Position numbers and translations under genes: made by a program
Notes under the pieces: generated by a model
Told to the model about the DNA's origin: nothing
What the model saw: the letters and a program-made list of their open reading frames with translations, nothing else
Databases searched by the model: none
Shown: positions 1 to 6,865 of the stretch, in pieces
Numbering within the stretch: position 1 is the first letter of the stretch
How the letters are laid out: each line of letters begins with the position of its first letter
Assembly: GCA_016290335.1 (NCBI GenBank)
Contig: JAEETM010000117.1
Location: 1-8,550 of the forward strand
Length of the DNA: 8,550 nt
Direction of reading: 5' to 3'
Source: Treponema sp.
GTDB taxonomy: Bacteria; Spirochaetota; Spirochaetia; Treponematales; Treponemataceae

Positions 1-77
1 ATTGTCGGTACTTTTGTGTCATTTACAATCGCAATGATTTTTCCGCAGTGTTTGCATCTGTAAAACTTTAATTCCAT
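1..77 (-). CDS. Superoxide reductase (desulfoferrodoxin family), N-terminal fragment
   Basis: Partial gene running off the left edge; only the first 25 codons are visible. The peptide begins MELKFYRCKHCGKIIAIV and continues to ...VPT. A CxxC pair (C8, C11) sits in the position typical of the desulforedoxin-like N-terminal domain of desulfoferrodoxins, which bind iron through C-x2-C plus a later Cys-Cys pair that would lie just outside the window. Known family role: cytoplasmic one-electron reduction of superoxide to hydrogen peroxide without oxygen release, typical of anaerobes. The ATG is well supported by an AAAGGAG Shine-Dalgarno sequence (84-90) six bases upstream. It diverges from the large exported protein gene. 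Because the catalytic C-terminal domain is not visible, another protein with a stand-alone desulforedoxin domain cannot be excluded. Confidence 0.72.
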   Translation of the reverse strand, partial: MELKFYRCKHCGKIIAIVNDTKVPT

Positions 78-140
78 ACTTTACTCCTTTTTTATCATCC
101 TAAGATTTTTACATAGGCAGATAGGTTGTTAGTGATAAAA

Positions 141-171
141 ATTATACACCATTATTGTGTAAAAGTGTGAA
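141..171 (-). promoter_or_regulatory. Predicted sigma-70 promoter of the superoxide reductase gene
   Basis: Reading the minus strand, a perfect TATAAT (146-141) is preceded by TTCACA (171-166, one mismatch to TTGACA) with a rather long 19-bp spacer. Predicted transcription start is near 134, giving a leader of about 57 nt that contains the AAAGGAG ribosome-binding site. The -10 is strong; the -35 assignment is less certain because of the spacer. Confidence 0.55.
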
Positions 172-214
172 AAAGTCGTTAAAAAAGCTTTAATTTTTTA
201 TTATAAAAAGAGAT

Positions 215-243
215 TTGCACGAATCAATTTTATCTAATACAAT
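215..243 (+). promoter_or_regulatory. Predicted promoter of the large exported protein, giving a leaderless mRNA
   Basis: TTGCAC (215-220) and TACAAT (238-243, one mismatch to TATAAT) are separated by 17 bp, and the -10 ends 7 nt before the ATG at 251, so the transcript would start at or next to the start codon. The -35 is poor (3 of 6 matches). The geometry is the same as in the better-matched cheR promoter in this window, which is the main support. A TTATAAAA stretch at 201-208 is an alternative -10 that would give a leader of about 35 nt without a Shine-Dalgarno sequence. Confidence 0.4.
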
Positions 244-250
244 TAACGCT

Positions 251-3200
251 ATGGAAAGAGTGATAAATAATAATAGAAAGAAAATATTAAAAAACGTAGT
301 TGTAATTGCCATTTTTCTACATTTAAATATTTTTGTTGTTCCATACCTTTTTGCTCAATCTTCATCACTCACTCCAACTCCGCAGCTCACCCCGGAACAA
401 ATTGCAAAACACCCAACCGACAAATGGTTTACTGCAATGCGTCCGGATTATTCAGAGCTTGATGAACGAATTAAAACTCTTGCTAAAAATGAAGAAACGC
501 CACAGGACGTTGCCCGCATAATCTGTGAAGGACTTACAACTGATATAGAAAAAGCACGTGCAATTTTTGACTGGCTTGCCTACAATGTTTCTTACGACAC
601 AAGCTACAAGGTTCACAGTGCAGCAGAAGCTTTTAAAAAACGTAAAGGGGTTTGTCAGGGATATGCAGAGCTTTTTCAGGAGCTTGCAGAGGCTGCCGGG
701 ATCAATTCAATCATGGTTACCGGAATTGGTTATGGTGGACCTGGAGTAGGGCGTGGTGGACATGCCTGGAATCTTGTAAAACTGGAAGACCGCGATTTGC
801 TGCTTGATTCCTGCTGGGGTGCCGGTTATGTAACGGGAAACCATTTTGTATTCAAGTATGCACCTCAATGGTTCGACACTCATCCCGCACCGTTCGCTTT
901 CCGTCATTTCCCGGACGACCCGGAAGACAGCTGCATTTATCCTTTTATGACCAAAAATGAGTTTAACAGGCTGCCCTGGCTCCATCCCGAATCCTATTAC
1001 CCTTATGGTGCATCAGACCCGGTAGAAGCTTACCGCAGCCGTTTCTGTAAGGACAATGAAAATCTGCCGGTTACGTTTAATTCCGGAAGAGATTATTACT
1101 ATTGGTTTGAGTACATTTCAACAGGTCCGGAGCTTACAGACGGTTTTTTAATTTCTGACTTTGAAGTTACAGCAAGCTTCATTAAGAACCATGTTGAAAA
1201 AGAACAGTTCAAGGAATTGCCGGTTTTCGAGCATTATCAGCATTCAAAGTATTCTGCCATAACAGATATGCCTCTGATTGAAATTGCAAAATACTGTAAT
1301 TATATGAGTGAATGGTATAATCTTGATCCTTGTTATACGATTTCCGAAGACGGGCAATCTATAGAATGTGATTATTCAAAATTCGGTATCCGCCTTCCAT
1401 CTAAAAAAGAATGGCTTGCTGCCTGTGGAACAAAGCTTCTGAATCCTGCCTTGTCCGAAAAGGATTTTTCAGATTCAGTCTGGTATAACAAAAATACCGG
1501 TGGCCGAATAAATATAGTCAGGCAGACAAAAGAAAACGAAAACTATCTCAGCGATATTCTTGGAAATGTAAGCGAGCTTTGCTGGGATGAAGAAAATGGG
1601 CAGTATGTTTTTATGGGCGGAAACGTTTATTCTTCACGCGAAGAAATACTTTCTCTTAAACCTGTTCCATTTGATAATTATGAAAAAAATAAAGGTGCAA
1701 ATGGATTCCGGCTTGTTATAACTGCACCACAAAAAGCTGTAAACCAGTATCTTCTTGCTCAATATTACAAACAGAACAATCTTGTGCGAACCAATAGAGA
1801 TTCATATTTAGAATGGGTTCGTCTTGCTTCTGATAATGGAAATGTACATGCAATGGCAATGCTTGCTTCGGAATATTATTCTGCCCAGACTCAGGAAGAC
1901 TATCAAAAATGCTATGAACTGTGCATGAAGGCTGCCGAATATGAACAGCATTATGCACTCCAGCTTCTTGCAAGGCTTTATTTAAATGGTGATTATGTTC
2001 AAAAGAATGAACAGAAAGCCTATGAGTATTTTGAGCGCAGTGCAAATGCCGGTAATCTTTATTCCATGTATCTTATGGCCTTGGCCTATAAAAATGGAGA
2101 TTACAGACAGCAGGATAAAGAAAAATATTTTTACTGGATGGAGCGTGCAATAAACGGCGGTTATGAAAATGAAGAAATGTCCATTGAGCTGGCACAGTAT
2201 TATAAAAGCGGTTTATATTGTGAAAAGAATGAAAAGAAAGCCTTTGAGATTTTTTCAAAACTCGCTAAAAAGGATGATGCTTCTATCCTTGCACTGGTAG
2301 AATGTGCCGACTGCTATCTTGATGGAATCGGCTGCAGAAAAAGCTATTACGATGCCAGAAAGTATTTTCAAAAGGCTCTTGAAAAAGGCAGCATTTATGC
2401 AAAGGCACGTCTTGCTGATTGTGATTTTTATGGATATGGTGCAAAGCGGGATGTTGAAGGTGCTGTAAAAGCGTATGAAGAAATAATTGAAAATGGTCAT
2501 TCAACAGAACTGTATAAAGCTAAGTATGATTATTATAAGGCAAACCTTGATGTCATAAACTTTTATGATGATAAATGTAAGAATTATTTCCACAATATTC
2601 CAGAGCAGGGGGATTTTGTTGAATATTTACAGGCTTTAGTTTCTGTCAGTGAGCTTGCTTATTCTATTCAGGGGACGGAAATGACAAACTCTGCGCTTCT
2701 GCGGGGACTCAAGCTTGAACAAATTAACAGTCAGATTATTGAGCCAATGAAAAAGGTTGCTGAAGGAAAATCCTTGTCCGGTAAAACTATTGTCATAATC
2801 AATCCATATAAAGGAAAGCAGTATTCTGGAATCCAGCAGGAAATCTTTACTTACGACTGCTTTAACAGTAAAAAATATTGTGTTAATGGTGAGTATTACC
2901 GCTACGATAAATCTTTTTTTGAATATTACAACAACATAATCCTCCTTCAAAAACAGGAAGAAAACTTAAACAGTGTGGATACGGCTTTCCAAAAGCTTAT
3001 GCCTTGTCTTGCAGGCTGTGATGAAGTTGACTTAATGCTTTTTTCTACAGATTATTTCAAGGAAGATTCTGATTATGTATTTGAATACAAGAAAATTGCT
3101 GAAAAAATGGCAGATAAGGGAACCCGCCCGCGAATTATAGTTTTTGGCAACAAAACAGACAGTATACAGCAGAATATAAACCGCATTTTTTCTGGTGATG

Positions 3201-3499
3201 AGCAGAAATATGCAGAAAAAATCAATGTTTTTGGTACTCCGTGCAATATGAAAGAACAGCTTTCCTGTGGTTTCCGTAACGATAAGCTTTTTATTGTACT
3301 GCTTACCGAACGGATTTCTTCTCGCAGTCTGCTTTTGTATCTGGATGAAACAGGCTGGGCTCCTGAACCAAACCGTAAGGATGTTTCATTTATTCAGTCA
3401 CAGTCCGATTTATCCAAAATGGCCGGAATGGGTCTTAATAAAGGCGGTACAATCTCCAAACCCGGCAAAATGGTCATGCACTACAAGGTGGTAAAGTAA
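251..3499 (+). CDS. Large exported transglutaminase-like / FGE-like / Sel1-repeat protein
   Basis: Protein of 1082 aa from the ATG at 251. Residues 1-36 are a signal peptide: a K/R-rich N-region, a hydrophobic core, and a probable cleavage after FA or FAQ. Residues about 85-195 form a transglutaminase-like domain with the full Cys-His-Asp triad: C135 in GVCQGYAE, H171 in GGHAWNLV and D186 in LLLDSCWG. Residues about 305-493 resemble the formylglycine-generating-enzyme/SUMF1 fold (CNYMSEWYNL, GIRLPSKKEW, DILGNVSELCWD, GANGFRL), but the GGNVYSS segment lacks the paired catalytic cysteines, so it is probably not catalytic. About six Sel1-type repeats span 531-749. Residues 778-1082 have alternating beta-strand and helix character and match nothing I recognise. 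Such proteins usually act outside the cytoplasm; a periplasmic or surface protease or crosslinking role is inference. An in-frame TTG at 215 was not chosen because it has no convincing ribosome-binding site, would place 12 residues before the signal peptide, and coincides with the predicted -35. No Shine-Dalgarno sequence precedes 251 either, fitting a leaderless mRNA. No terminator is visible after the stop. Confidence 0.8.
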   Translation: MERVINNNRKKILKNVVVIAIFLHLNIFVVPYLFAQSSSLTPTPQLTPEQIAKHPTDKWFTAMRPDYSELDERIKTLAKNEETPQDVARIICEGLTTDIEKARAIFDWLAYNVSYDTSYKVHSAAEAFKKRKGVCQGYAELFQELAEAAGINSIMVTGIGYGGPGVGRGGHAWNLVKLEDRDLLLDSCWGAGYVTGNHFVFKYAPQWFDTHPAPFAFRHFPDDPEDSCIYPFMTKNEFNRLPWLHPESYYPYGASDPVEAYRSRFCKDNENLPVTFNSGRDYYYWFEYISTGPELTDGFLISDFEVTASFIKNHVEKEQFKELPVFEHYQHSKYSAITDMPLIEIAKYCNYMSEWYNLDPCYTISEDGQSIECDYSKFGIRLPSKKEWLAACGTKLLNPALSEKDFSDSVWYNKNTGGRINIVRQTKENENYLSDILGNVSELCWDEENGQYVFMGGNVYSSREEILSLKPVPFDNYEKNKGANGFRLVITAPQKAVNQYLLAQYYKQNNLVRTNRDSYLEWVRLASDNGNVHAMAMLASEYYSAQTQEDYQKCYELCMKAAEYEQHYALQLLARLYLNGDYVQKNEQKAYEYFERSANAGNLYSMYLMALAYKNGDYRQQDKEKYFYWMERAINGGYENEEMSIELAQYYKSGLYCEKNEKKAFEIFSKLAKKDDASILALVECADCYLDGIGCRKSYYDARKYFQKALEKGSIYAKARLADCDFYGYGAKRDVEGAVKAYEEIIENGHSTELYKAKYDYYKANLDVINFYDDKCKNYFHNIPEQGDFVEYLQALVSVSELAYSIQGTEMTNSALLRGLKLEQINSQIIEPMKKVAEGKSLSGKTIVIINPYKGKQYSGIQQEIFTYDCFNSKKYCVNGEYYRYDKSFFEYYNNIILLQKQEENLNSVDTAFQKLMPCLAGCDEVDLMLFSTDYFKEDSDYVFEYKKIAEKMADKGTRPRIIVFGNKTDSIQQNINRIFSGDEQKYAEKINVFGTPCNMKEQLSCGFRNDKLFIVLLTERISSRSLLLYLDETGWAPEPNRKDVSFIQSQSDLSKMAGMGLNKGGTISKPGKMVMHYKVVK

Positions 3500-3502
3500 T
3501 TT

Positions 3503-3531
3503 TTGACAAAAAATGTCTATTGCTTTATAAT
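3503..3531 (+). promoter_or_regulatory. Perfect-consensus sigma-70 promoter of the lipoprotein gene
   Basis: TTGACA (3503-3508) and TATAAT (3526-3531) match consensus exactly, with the ideal 17-bp spacer. It starts 4 nt after the stop of the upstream gene. Predicted transcription start is near 3538, giving a leader of about 15 nt that contains the AGGAG ribosome-binding site at 3542-3546, six bases before the ATG. Confidence 0.85.
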
Positions 3532-3552
3532 TTTATGATATAGGAGTTTTTT

Positions 3553-4128
3553 ATGAAAAAGATTTTTAGAACATTAATTGCTGCATCAGTTTTGATATGC
3601 GGATTTGCTTTTACAAGCTGCGGTTTTTTACTACAGAAAAAAGAAGGTGATGAAGACTTAACTTTGAAAGATTACCTCATTAACCAGAAGTTAAAGAATA
3701 CAGAGAATAAATGGTTTAAATATGACGGTGAAGTTCCAGATATTCCTCTTGGTTTAACAGATGATTCAGAAAATGATGCTCAGACTGGAAAGCTGGAAAA
3801 TGCACAATTATATTTGTATTATAACAGAGATAAAGGTCTTACAGTTGCAATTCAGGCTGAATCTGAACAGGTAATAGAGCTTTTTGGTGGAGCTGCTTCT
3901 ACATCTATGAAGCTGGTAACCGGAAATGTTAATACTTATGAAAATTTTAGTGTTACAAGATGGATTACTCTTTCTGAGTTAGCTGCAATGTCACCAAGTG
4001 ATGAACCACAGGTAGTATCAGAACCTGATAAATGTATTCTTATTGGTGGAGACGAATCTAATGATATTAAGATTCAGTGGAAGAAAGTTCTTGCTAATAT
4101 CATTATTTCAAAGCTTTTAGGTGTATAA
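3553..4128 (+). CDS. Small predicted lipoprotein of unknown function
   Basis: Protein of 191 aa. The N-terminus has a short basic region (MKKIFR), a hydrophobic core and a relaxed spirochaete-type lipobox, FTSC, with the lipid-modified cysteine predicted at C23. The mature protein is small and rather acidic. An acidic patch (DDSENDAQ) lies near residues 70-77, and aromatic strands (QLYLYYNRD, about 85-93) and a hydrophobic C-terminal helix (VLANIIISKLLGV) follow. I recognise no domain. The ATG is supported by AGGAG six bases upstream. It has its own consensus promoter and a strong terminator, so it is probably monocistronic and highly expressed (inference). Placement in the inner or outer membrane cannot be decided from the sequence. 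It might be functionally linked to the exported protein upstream, but nothing in the sequence shows that. Confidence 0.8.
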   Translation: MKKIFRTLIAASVLICGFAFTSCGFLLQKKEGDEDLTLKDYLINQKLKNTENKWFKYDGEVPDIPLGLTDDSENDAQTGKLENAQLYLYYNRDKGLTVAIQAESEQVIELFGGAASTSMKLVTGNVNTYENFSVTRWITLSELAAMSPSDEPQVVSEPDKCILIGGDESNDIKIQWKKVLANIIISKLLGV

Positions 4129-4151
4129 CATCTGTTCGTGTTGAGTTTTAG

Positions 4152-4184
4152 AACGGTGGTTCTTTTCGAATCACCGTTTTTTTT
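4152..4184 (+). terminator. Rho-independent terminator after the lipoprotein gene
   Basis: An 11-bp stem (AACGGTGGTTC at 4152-4162 against GAATCACCGTT at 4168-4178, one G-T wobble) with a 5-nt TTTTC loop is followed by an uninterrupted run of eight T residues (4177-4184). It lies 24 nt after the lipoprotein stop codon and separates that gene from cheR. Confidence 0.9.
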
Positions 4185-4217
4185 ATAACAAAAATTTAAT
4201 TCGGTTAGAAGTTTATT

Positions 4218-4246
4218 TTTACATTTATAATTTTATGGTGTATAAT
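4218..4246 (+). promoter_or_regulatory. Sigma-70 promoter of cheR-cheB, predicted leaderless
   Basis: TTTACA (4218-4223, one mismatch to consensus) and a perfect TATAAT (4241-4246) have the ideal 17-bp spacer. The cheR ATG begins at 4254, only 7 nt after the -10, so transcription should start at or within a base of the start codon. No Shine-Dalgarno sequence lies upstream. A second TATAAT at 4226-4231 has no good -35 and would give a leader of about 16 nt that also lacks a Shine-Dalgarno sequence. Confidence 0.75.
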
Positions 4247-4253
4247 TGTATTT

Positions 4254-5072
4254 ATGTTAGAGATTCTAAACGACAGTGACTTTGAAAAATTCCGTAAACT
4301 CATTTACGATGAAAGTGGCATAACTTTTTCTGCTACAAACCGCTCCATTCTGGACAGCAGAATAAAAGAACTTCTTCGTCAAAAGAATATAGCCACTCCT
4401 ACAGATTATTATGCTCTTGTTACAAGTAATTCCGAAGAAATGAAGGAAATGCTTGATTCAATCACCACAAACCTTACACGCTTTTTCAGAAATCAGCCTC
4501 ATTTTGATGCTTTTGTGAATTATGTTATTCCAAATATCATAGAAAGAAAAAAGGCTTCTTCTGGAATGGACAGAACAATTAAGGTTTGGAGTGCAGGTTG
4601 TTCAACCGGAGAAGAGCCTCTTACAATCTCTATGATACTTAAAAGCATTCTTCCTATGGGCTTTAACTATCAGATTACAGCCTCTGACATTTCGCTTAAG
4701 TCGCTGCTCGTTGGTCAGAAAGGCTTTTATGCCGATAACAAAGTTGATGGAATCCCTGCCGATTATCTTGCCAAGTATTTTACAAAAGTAGAAGGCGGAT
4801 ATCAGGCAAATAAAGAGATTCTGGATCCAATCCATTTTGACTATCATAACCTTAAAAACGATTCTGGTATTCGAAATCTTGATGTAGTTTTCTGTCGAAA
4901 CGTTCTTATTTACTTTGATGAAGCAGCACAGCTTGCTGTTGTAAACCGTTTCTACGATGCAATGGCAGCTAAATCTTATCTGTTCATTGGTCATTCAGAG
5001 TCTCTTTTTGGTATGAAAACACAGTTCGAGTTCCTAAAAACAGAATGGGCTTGTCTTTACACAAAAGGCTAG
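4254..5072 (+). CDS. cheR: Chemotaxis protein methyltransferase CheR
   Basis: Protein of 272 aa, normal length for the family. It transfers methyl groups from S-adenosylmethionine to glutamates on chemoreceptors, for adaptation in chemotaxis, and acts in the cytoplasm at the receptor array. The helical N-terminal CheR domain (about 5-60) is followed by the methyltransferase domain. Visible motifs are TTNLTRFFR (71-79), the SAM-binding loop VWSAGCSTGEEP (111-122), an acidic ribose-binding position D145 in TASDIS, FCRNVLIYFD (213-222) and FIGHSES (244-250). The segment after GEEP reads LT, where many family members have YS. No C-terminal receptor-tethering pentapeptide or TPR extension is present. 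The N-terminus aligns with the family from the first residues, supporting this ATG despite the lack of a ribosome-binding site. It is first in an operon with cheB, 34 nt downstream. Confidence 0.95.
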   Translation: MLEILNDSDFEKFRKLIYDESGITFSATNRSILDSRIKELLRQKNIATPTDYYALVTSNSEEMKEMLDSITTNLTRFFRNQPHFDAFVNYVIPNIIERKKASSGMDRTIKVWSAGCSTGEEPLTISMILKSILPMGFNYQITASDISLKSLLVGQKGFYADNKVDGIPADYLAKYFTKVEGGYQANKEILDPIHFDYHNLKNDSGIRNLDVVFCRNVLIYFDEAAQLAVVNRFYDAMAAKSYLFIGHSESLFGMKTQFEFLKTEWACLYTKG

Positions 5073-5092
5073 TGTAAAAGCCTGATACTTTT

Positions 5093-5096
5093 GGAG
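5093..5096 (+). promoter_or_regulatory. Ribosome-binding site of cheB
   Basis: A GGAG core lies 10 nt before the cheB ATG, slightly longer than optimal spacing. It falls in the 34-nt gap after cheR, where no promoter is visible, supporting co-transcription. Confidence 0.6.
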
Positions 5097-5106
5097 AATT
5101 GCTTGT

Positions 5107-6309
5107 ATGGAAGATATTTCAGTAATGCTTTGTGATGATTCAGCGCTAATGAGAAACCTTATTGGCCGTATTGTTGACGATACAGTAGGCTTAAAGGTTA
5201 TCGGTAAGGCTGAAAACGGACTTGACTTATTGGAAAAACTGAAAACTCTTTCTCCAGACGTAATCCTTCTTGATATTGAAATGCCTAAAATGACGGGCGT
5301 CCAGTTTCTTGAAAAACGCCGTGAACTTAGAATAGACATTCCTGTAATTGTACTTTCCAGCATTGCAACAGAAGGTGCCAGCGTTACCATGAAGTGTCTT
5401 GAGCTTGGTGCTTCCGACTTTATTACAAAACCGGGCGGCTCATCAATTTCCATAAATATTGCTGATGTTTCCGGTCAGATTATTGAGGCTATTTCTTCTT
5501 ATGGTGGAGATTATGCAAAGAGAAAAGGCCGCCATATCTATGAACCTGACTTTTTTACTCACCAGATAAAGCTTAAGGAATCTAACCGCATTCTGCAGAA
5601 AAAAAGAGGTGAGGATTTAAGCAAAGTTCCACCGCTTTCAAAGAATGATATTGAAACTCTTGCTGCCTGGAAGCCGCTTGGCGTTAAAAAGCCTGTTACA
5701 ATCACTCCTGCCCGCGAAGGTGGAAGAATCGAAATAATTGGTCTTGGTATTTCAACCGGTGGTCCAAATGCCTTGCGCGAAATGTTTAAAGACCTTGACC
5801 CGGACTTAAAGCAGCCGATTCTTGTTGTACAGCATATGCCGGCCGGTTTTACTACTGAGTTTGCAGAAAGCCTTAATCATATTTGTCCGATTCCTGTATC
5901 AGAAGCAAAAGATGGCGAAGTAATAATGAATCATCATGTTTACATTGCGCCAGGTAACTATCATATGTTTGTTGCTCACCGCCCGATTGGCAACATTATC
6001 AAGCTTTCTCAGGACGACCAGCGCAATGGTCACCGCCCATCTGTGGATGTGCTTTTTGAATCAATTGCAGAGCATTATGAAAACCGTGCACTTGGTGTAA
6101 TTATGACCGGTATGGGGCGTGATGGAGCCGCTCAGCTGGCCGAAATGCGCAAAAAAGGTGCCTGGACATTAGGTCAGGACCAGGCTACAAGCATTGTTTA
6201 CGGTATGCCTAAGGTTGCCTTTGAGATGGGCGCCGTACAAAAACAGGTTCCTCTGAGCAGAATGGCCCAGGAAGTAAATCAGCTCGCCAAAGAACATTTG
6301 TACCGCTAA
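5107..6309 (+). CDS. cheB: Chemotaxis response regulator protein-glutamate methylesterase CheB
   Basis: Protein of 400 aa. It removes methyl groups from chemoreceptor glutamyl esters (and deamidates glutamines in the family), counteracting CheR, after phosphorylation by CheA. Residues 1-125 are the receiver domain: acidic pocket D10/D11, phospho-acceptor D56 in VILLDIEMP, S84/S85 and K108 in FITKPG. Residues 207-400 are the methylesterase domain with an intact Ser-His-Asp triad: S216 in GISTGG, H243 in VQHMPAGFT and D339 in MTGMGRDG. The interdomain linker (about 130-205) is long and basic and accounts for the somewhat above-average length. The motif reads GISTGG, where GASTGG is more usual. 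It follows cheR in the same operon. No CheA, CheW or CheY gene is in the window, so these must be encoded elsewhere. Confidence 0.96.
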   Translation: MEDISVMLCDDSALMRNLIGRIVDDTVGLKVIGKAENGLDLLEKLKTLSPDVILLDIEMPKMTGVQFLEKRRELRIDIPVIVLSSIATEGASVTMKCLELGASDFITKPGGSSISINIADVSGQIIEAISSYGGDYAKRKGRHIYEPDFFTHQIKLKESNRILQKKRGEDLSKVPPLSKNDIETLAAWKPLGVKKPVTITPAREGGRIEIIGLGISTGGPNALREMFKDLDPDLKQPILVVQHMPAGFTTEFAESLNHICPIPVSEAKDGEVIMNHHVYIAPGNYHMFVAHRPIGNIIKLSQDDQRNGHRPSVDVLFESIAEHYENRALGVIMTGMGRDGAAQLAEMRKKGAWTLGQDQATSIVYGMPKVAFEMGAVQKQVPLSRMAQEVNQLAKEHLYR

Positions 6310-6312
6310 GAC

Positions 6313-6335
6313 CTGCATTCAATGTGTGCAGTTTT
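6313..6335 (+). terminator. Weak candidate terminator between convergent genes
   Basis: CTGCA (6313-6317) can pair with TGCAG (6327-6331) across a 9-nt loop, followed by only four T residues. It lies within the 37-nt gap between the converging cheB and TPR genes. A second perfect 6-bp inverted repeat (GTTTTG at 6331-6336 with CAAAAC at 6342-6347) overlaps it and touches the TPR stop codon. Neither is strong, so termination here may be inefficient or factor-dependent. Confidence 0.3.
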
Positions 6336-6346
6336 GCTATTCAAAA

Positions 6347-6865
6347 CTATTTCTTTATATCATTAAGCTTTTTCTGGCATTCACTCATACCATTTTTATT
6401 TCCAAGCTCTTCGTACGTATCACGCAGGTTTATGAGTGCATCTTCATAATACGGATTTATATAAACTGCCTGTTCAAAAAAGTTAGCTGCTTCCTTGAAG
6501 TCTTTTTTTTGAAAATTGATTACACCCATAAGGTTCCAGAAGTGGGAGTTTGCAGTGTTTGTATCCAGACCAACCATACTGTAATGTTCTGCTTCTCCAA
6601 GGCGCTGCATTTGAATACAGCAGGTGGCCAATGCTTCAATTATTTCCTCATTTTCGCAATTCAGCTTAAAGGCCTTTAAAAATGCATCGTGAGAATCTTT
6701 AAGTTCGCCCATATCCTTGTAGGTAACGCCAAGATTGTACCACAAAAGGCTGTTATCCGAATCAATTATGATTGCTCTCTTAAAGCACGTAATTGCATCG
6801 TTGTAGTTGCCGTTATTTGCGAAAACTATTGCCTGATTGTTAAGCAGATCTGGTCTTTCTGTCAT
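6347..6865 (-). CDS. Tetratricopeptide repeat (TPR) protein
   Basis: Protein of 172 aa made almost entirely of TPR helices. There is a clear unit at about 5-38 (NNQAIVFANNGNYNDAITCF), a second at 39-72 (LWYNLGVTYKDMGELKDS), a degenerate third at 73-106, a good fourth at 107-140 (HFWNLMGVINFQKKDFKEAA) and a partial fifth to the end. There is no signal peptide or membrane segment, so it is predicted to be cytoplasmic. TPR proteins are protein-protein scaffolds, and the partner here is unknown. Its ATG overlaps the stop of the prenyl synthase by four bases (ATGA), with GGAGAG six bases upstream, indicating translational coupling in one operon. The C-terminal end converges on cheB. Confidence 0.85.
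   Translation of the reverse strand: MTERPDLLNNQAIVFANNGNYNDAITCFKRAIIIDSDNSLLWYNLGVTYKDMGELKDSHDAFLKAFKLNCENEEIIEALATCCIQMQRLGEAEHYSMVGLDTNTANSHFWNLMGVINFQKKDFKEAANFFEQAVYINPYYEDALINLRDTYEELGNKNGMSECQKKLNDIKK

Noticed and set aside
1305..1760. Active formylglycine-generating enzyme
   Set aside because: The fold motifs are present but the segment after GGN contains no catalytic cysteine pair, so only a degenerate FGE-like domain is claimed.
1716..2950. Minus-strand open frames within the large exported protein gene
   Set aside because: They are antisense shadows with no recognisable protein features, overlapped by a well-supported Sel1-repeat coding region.
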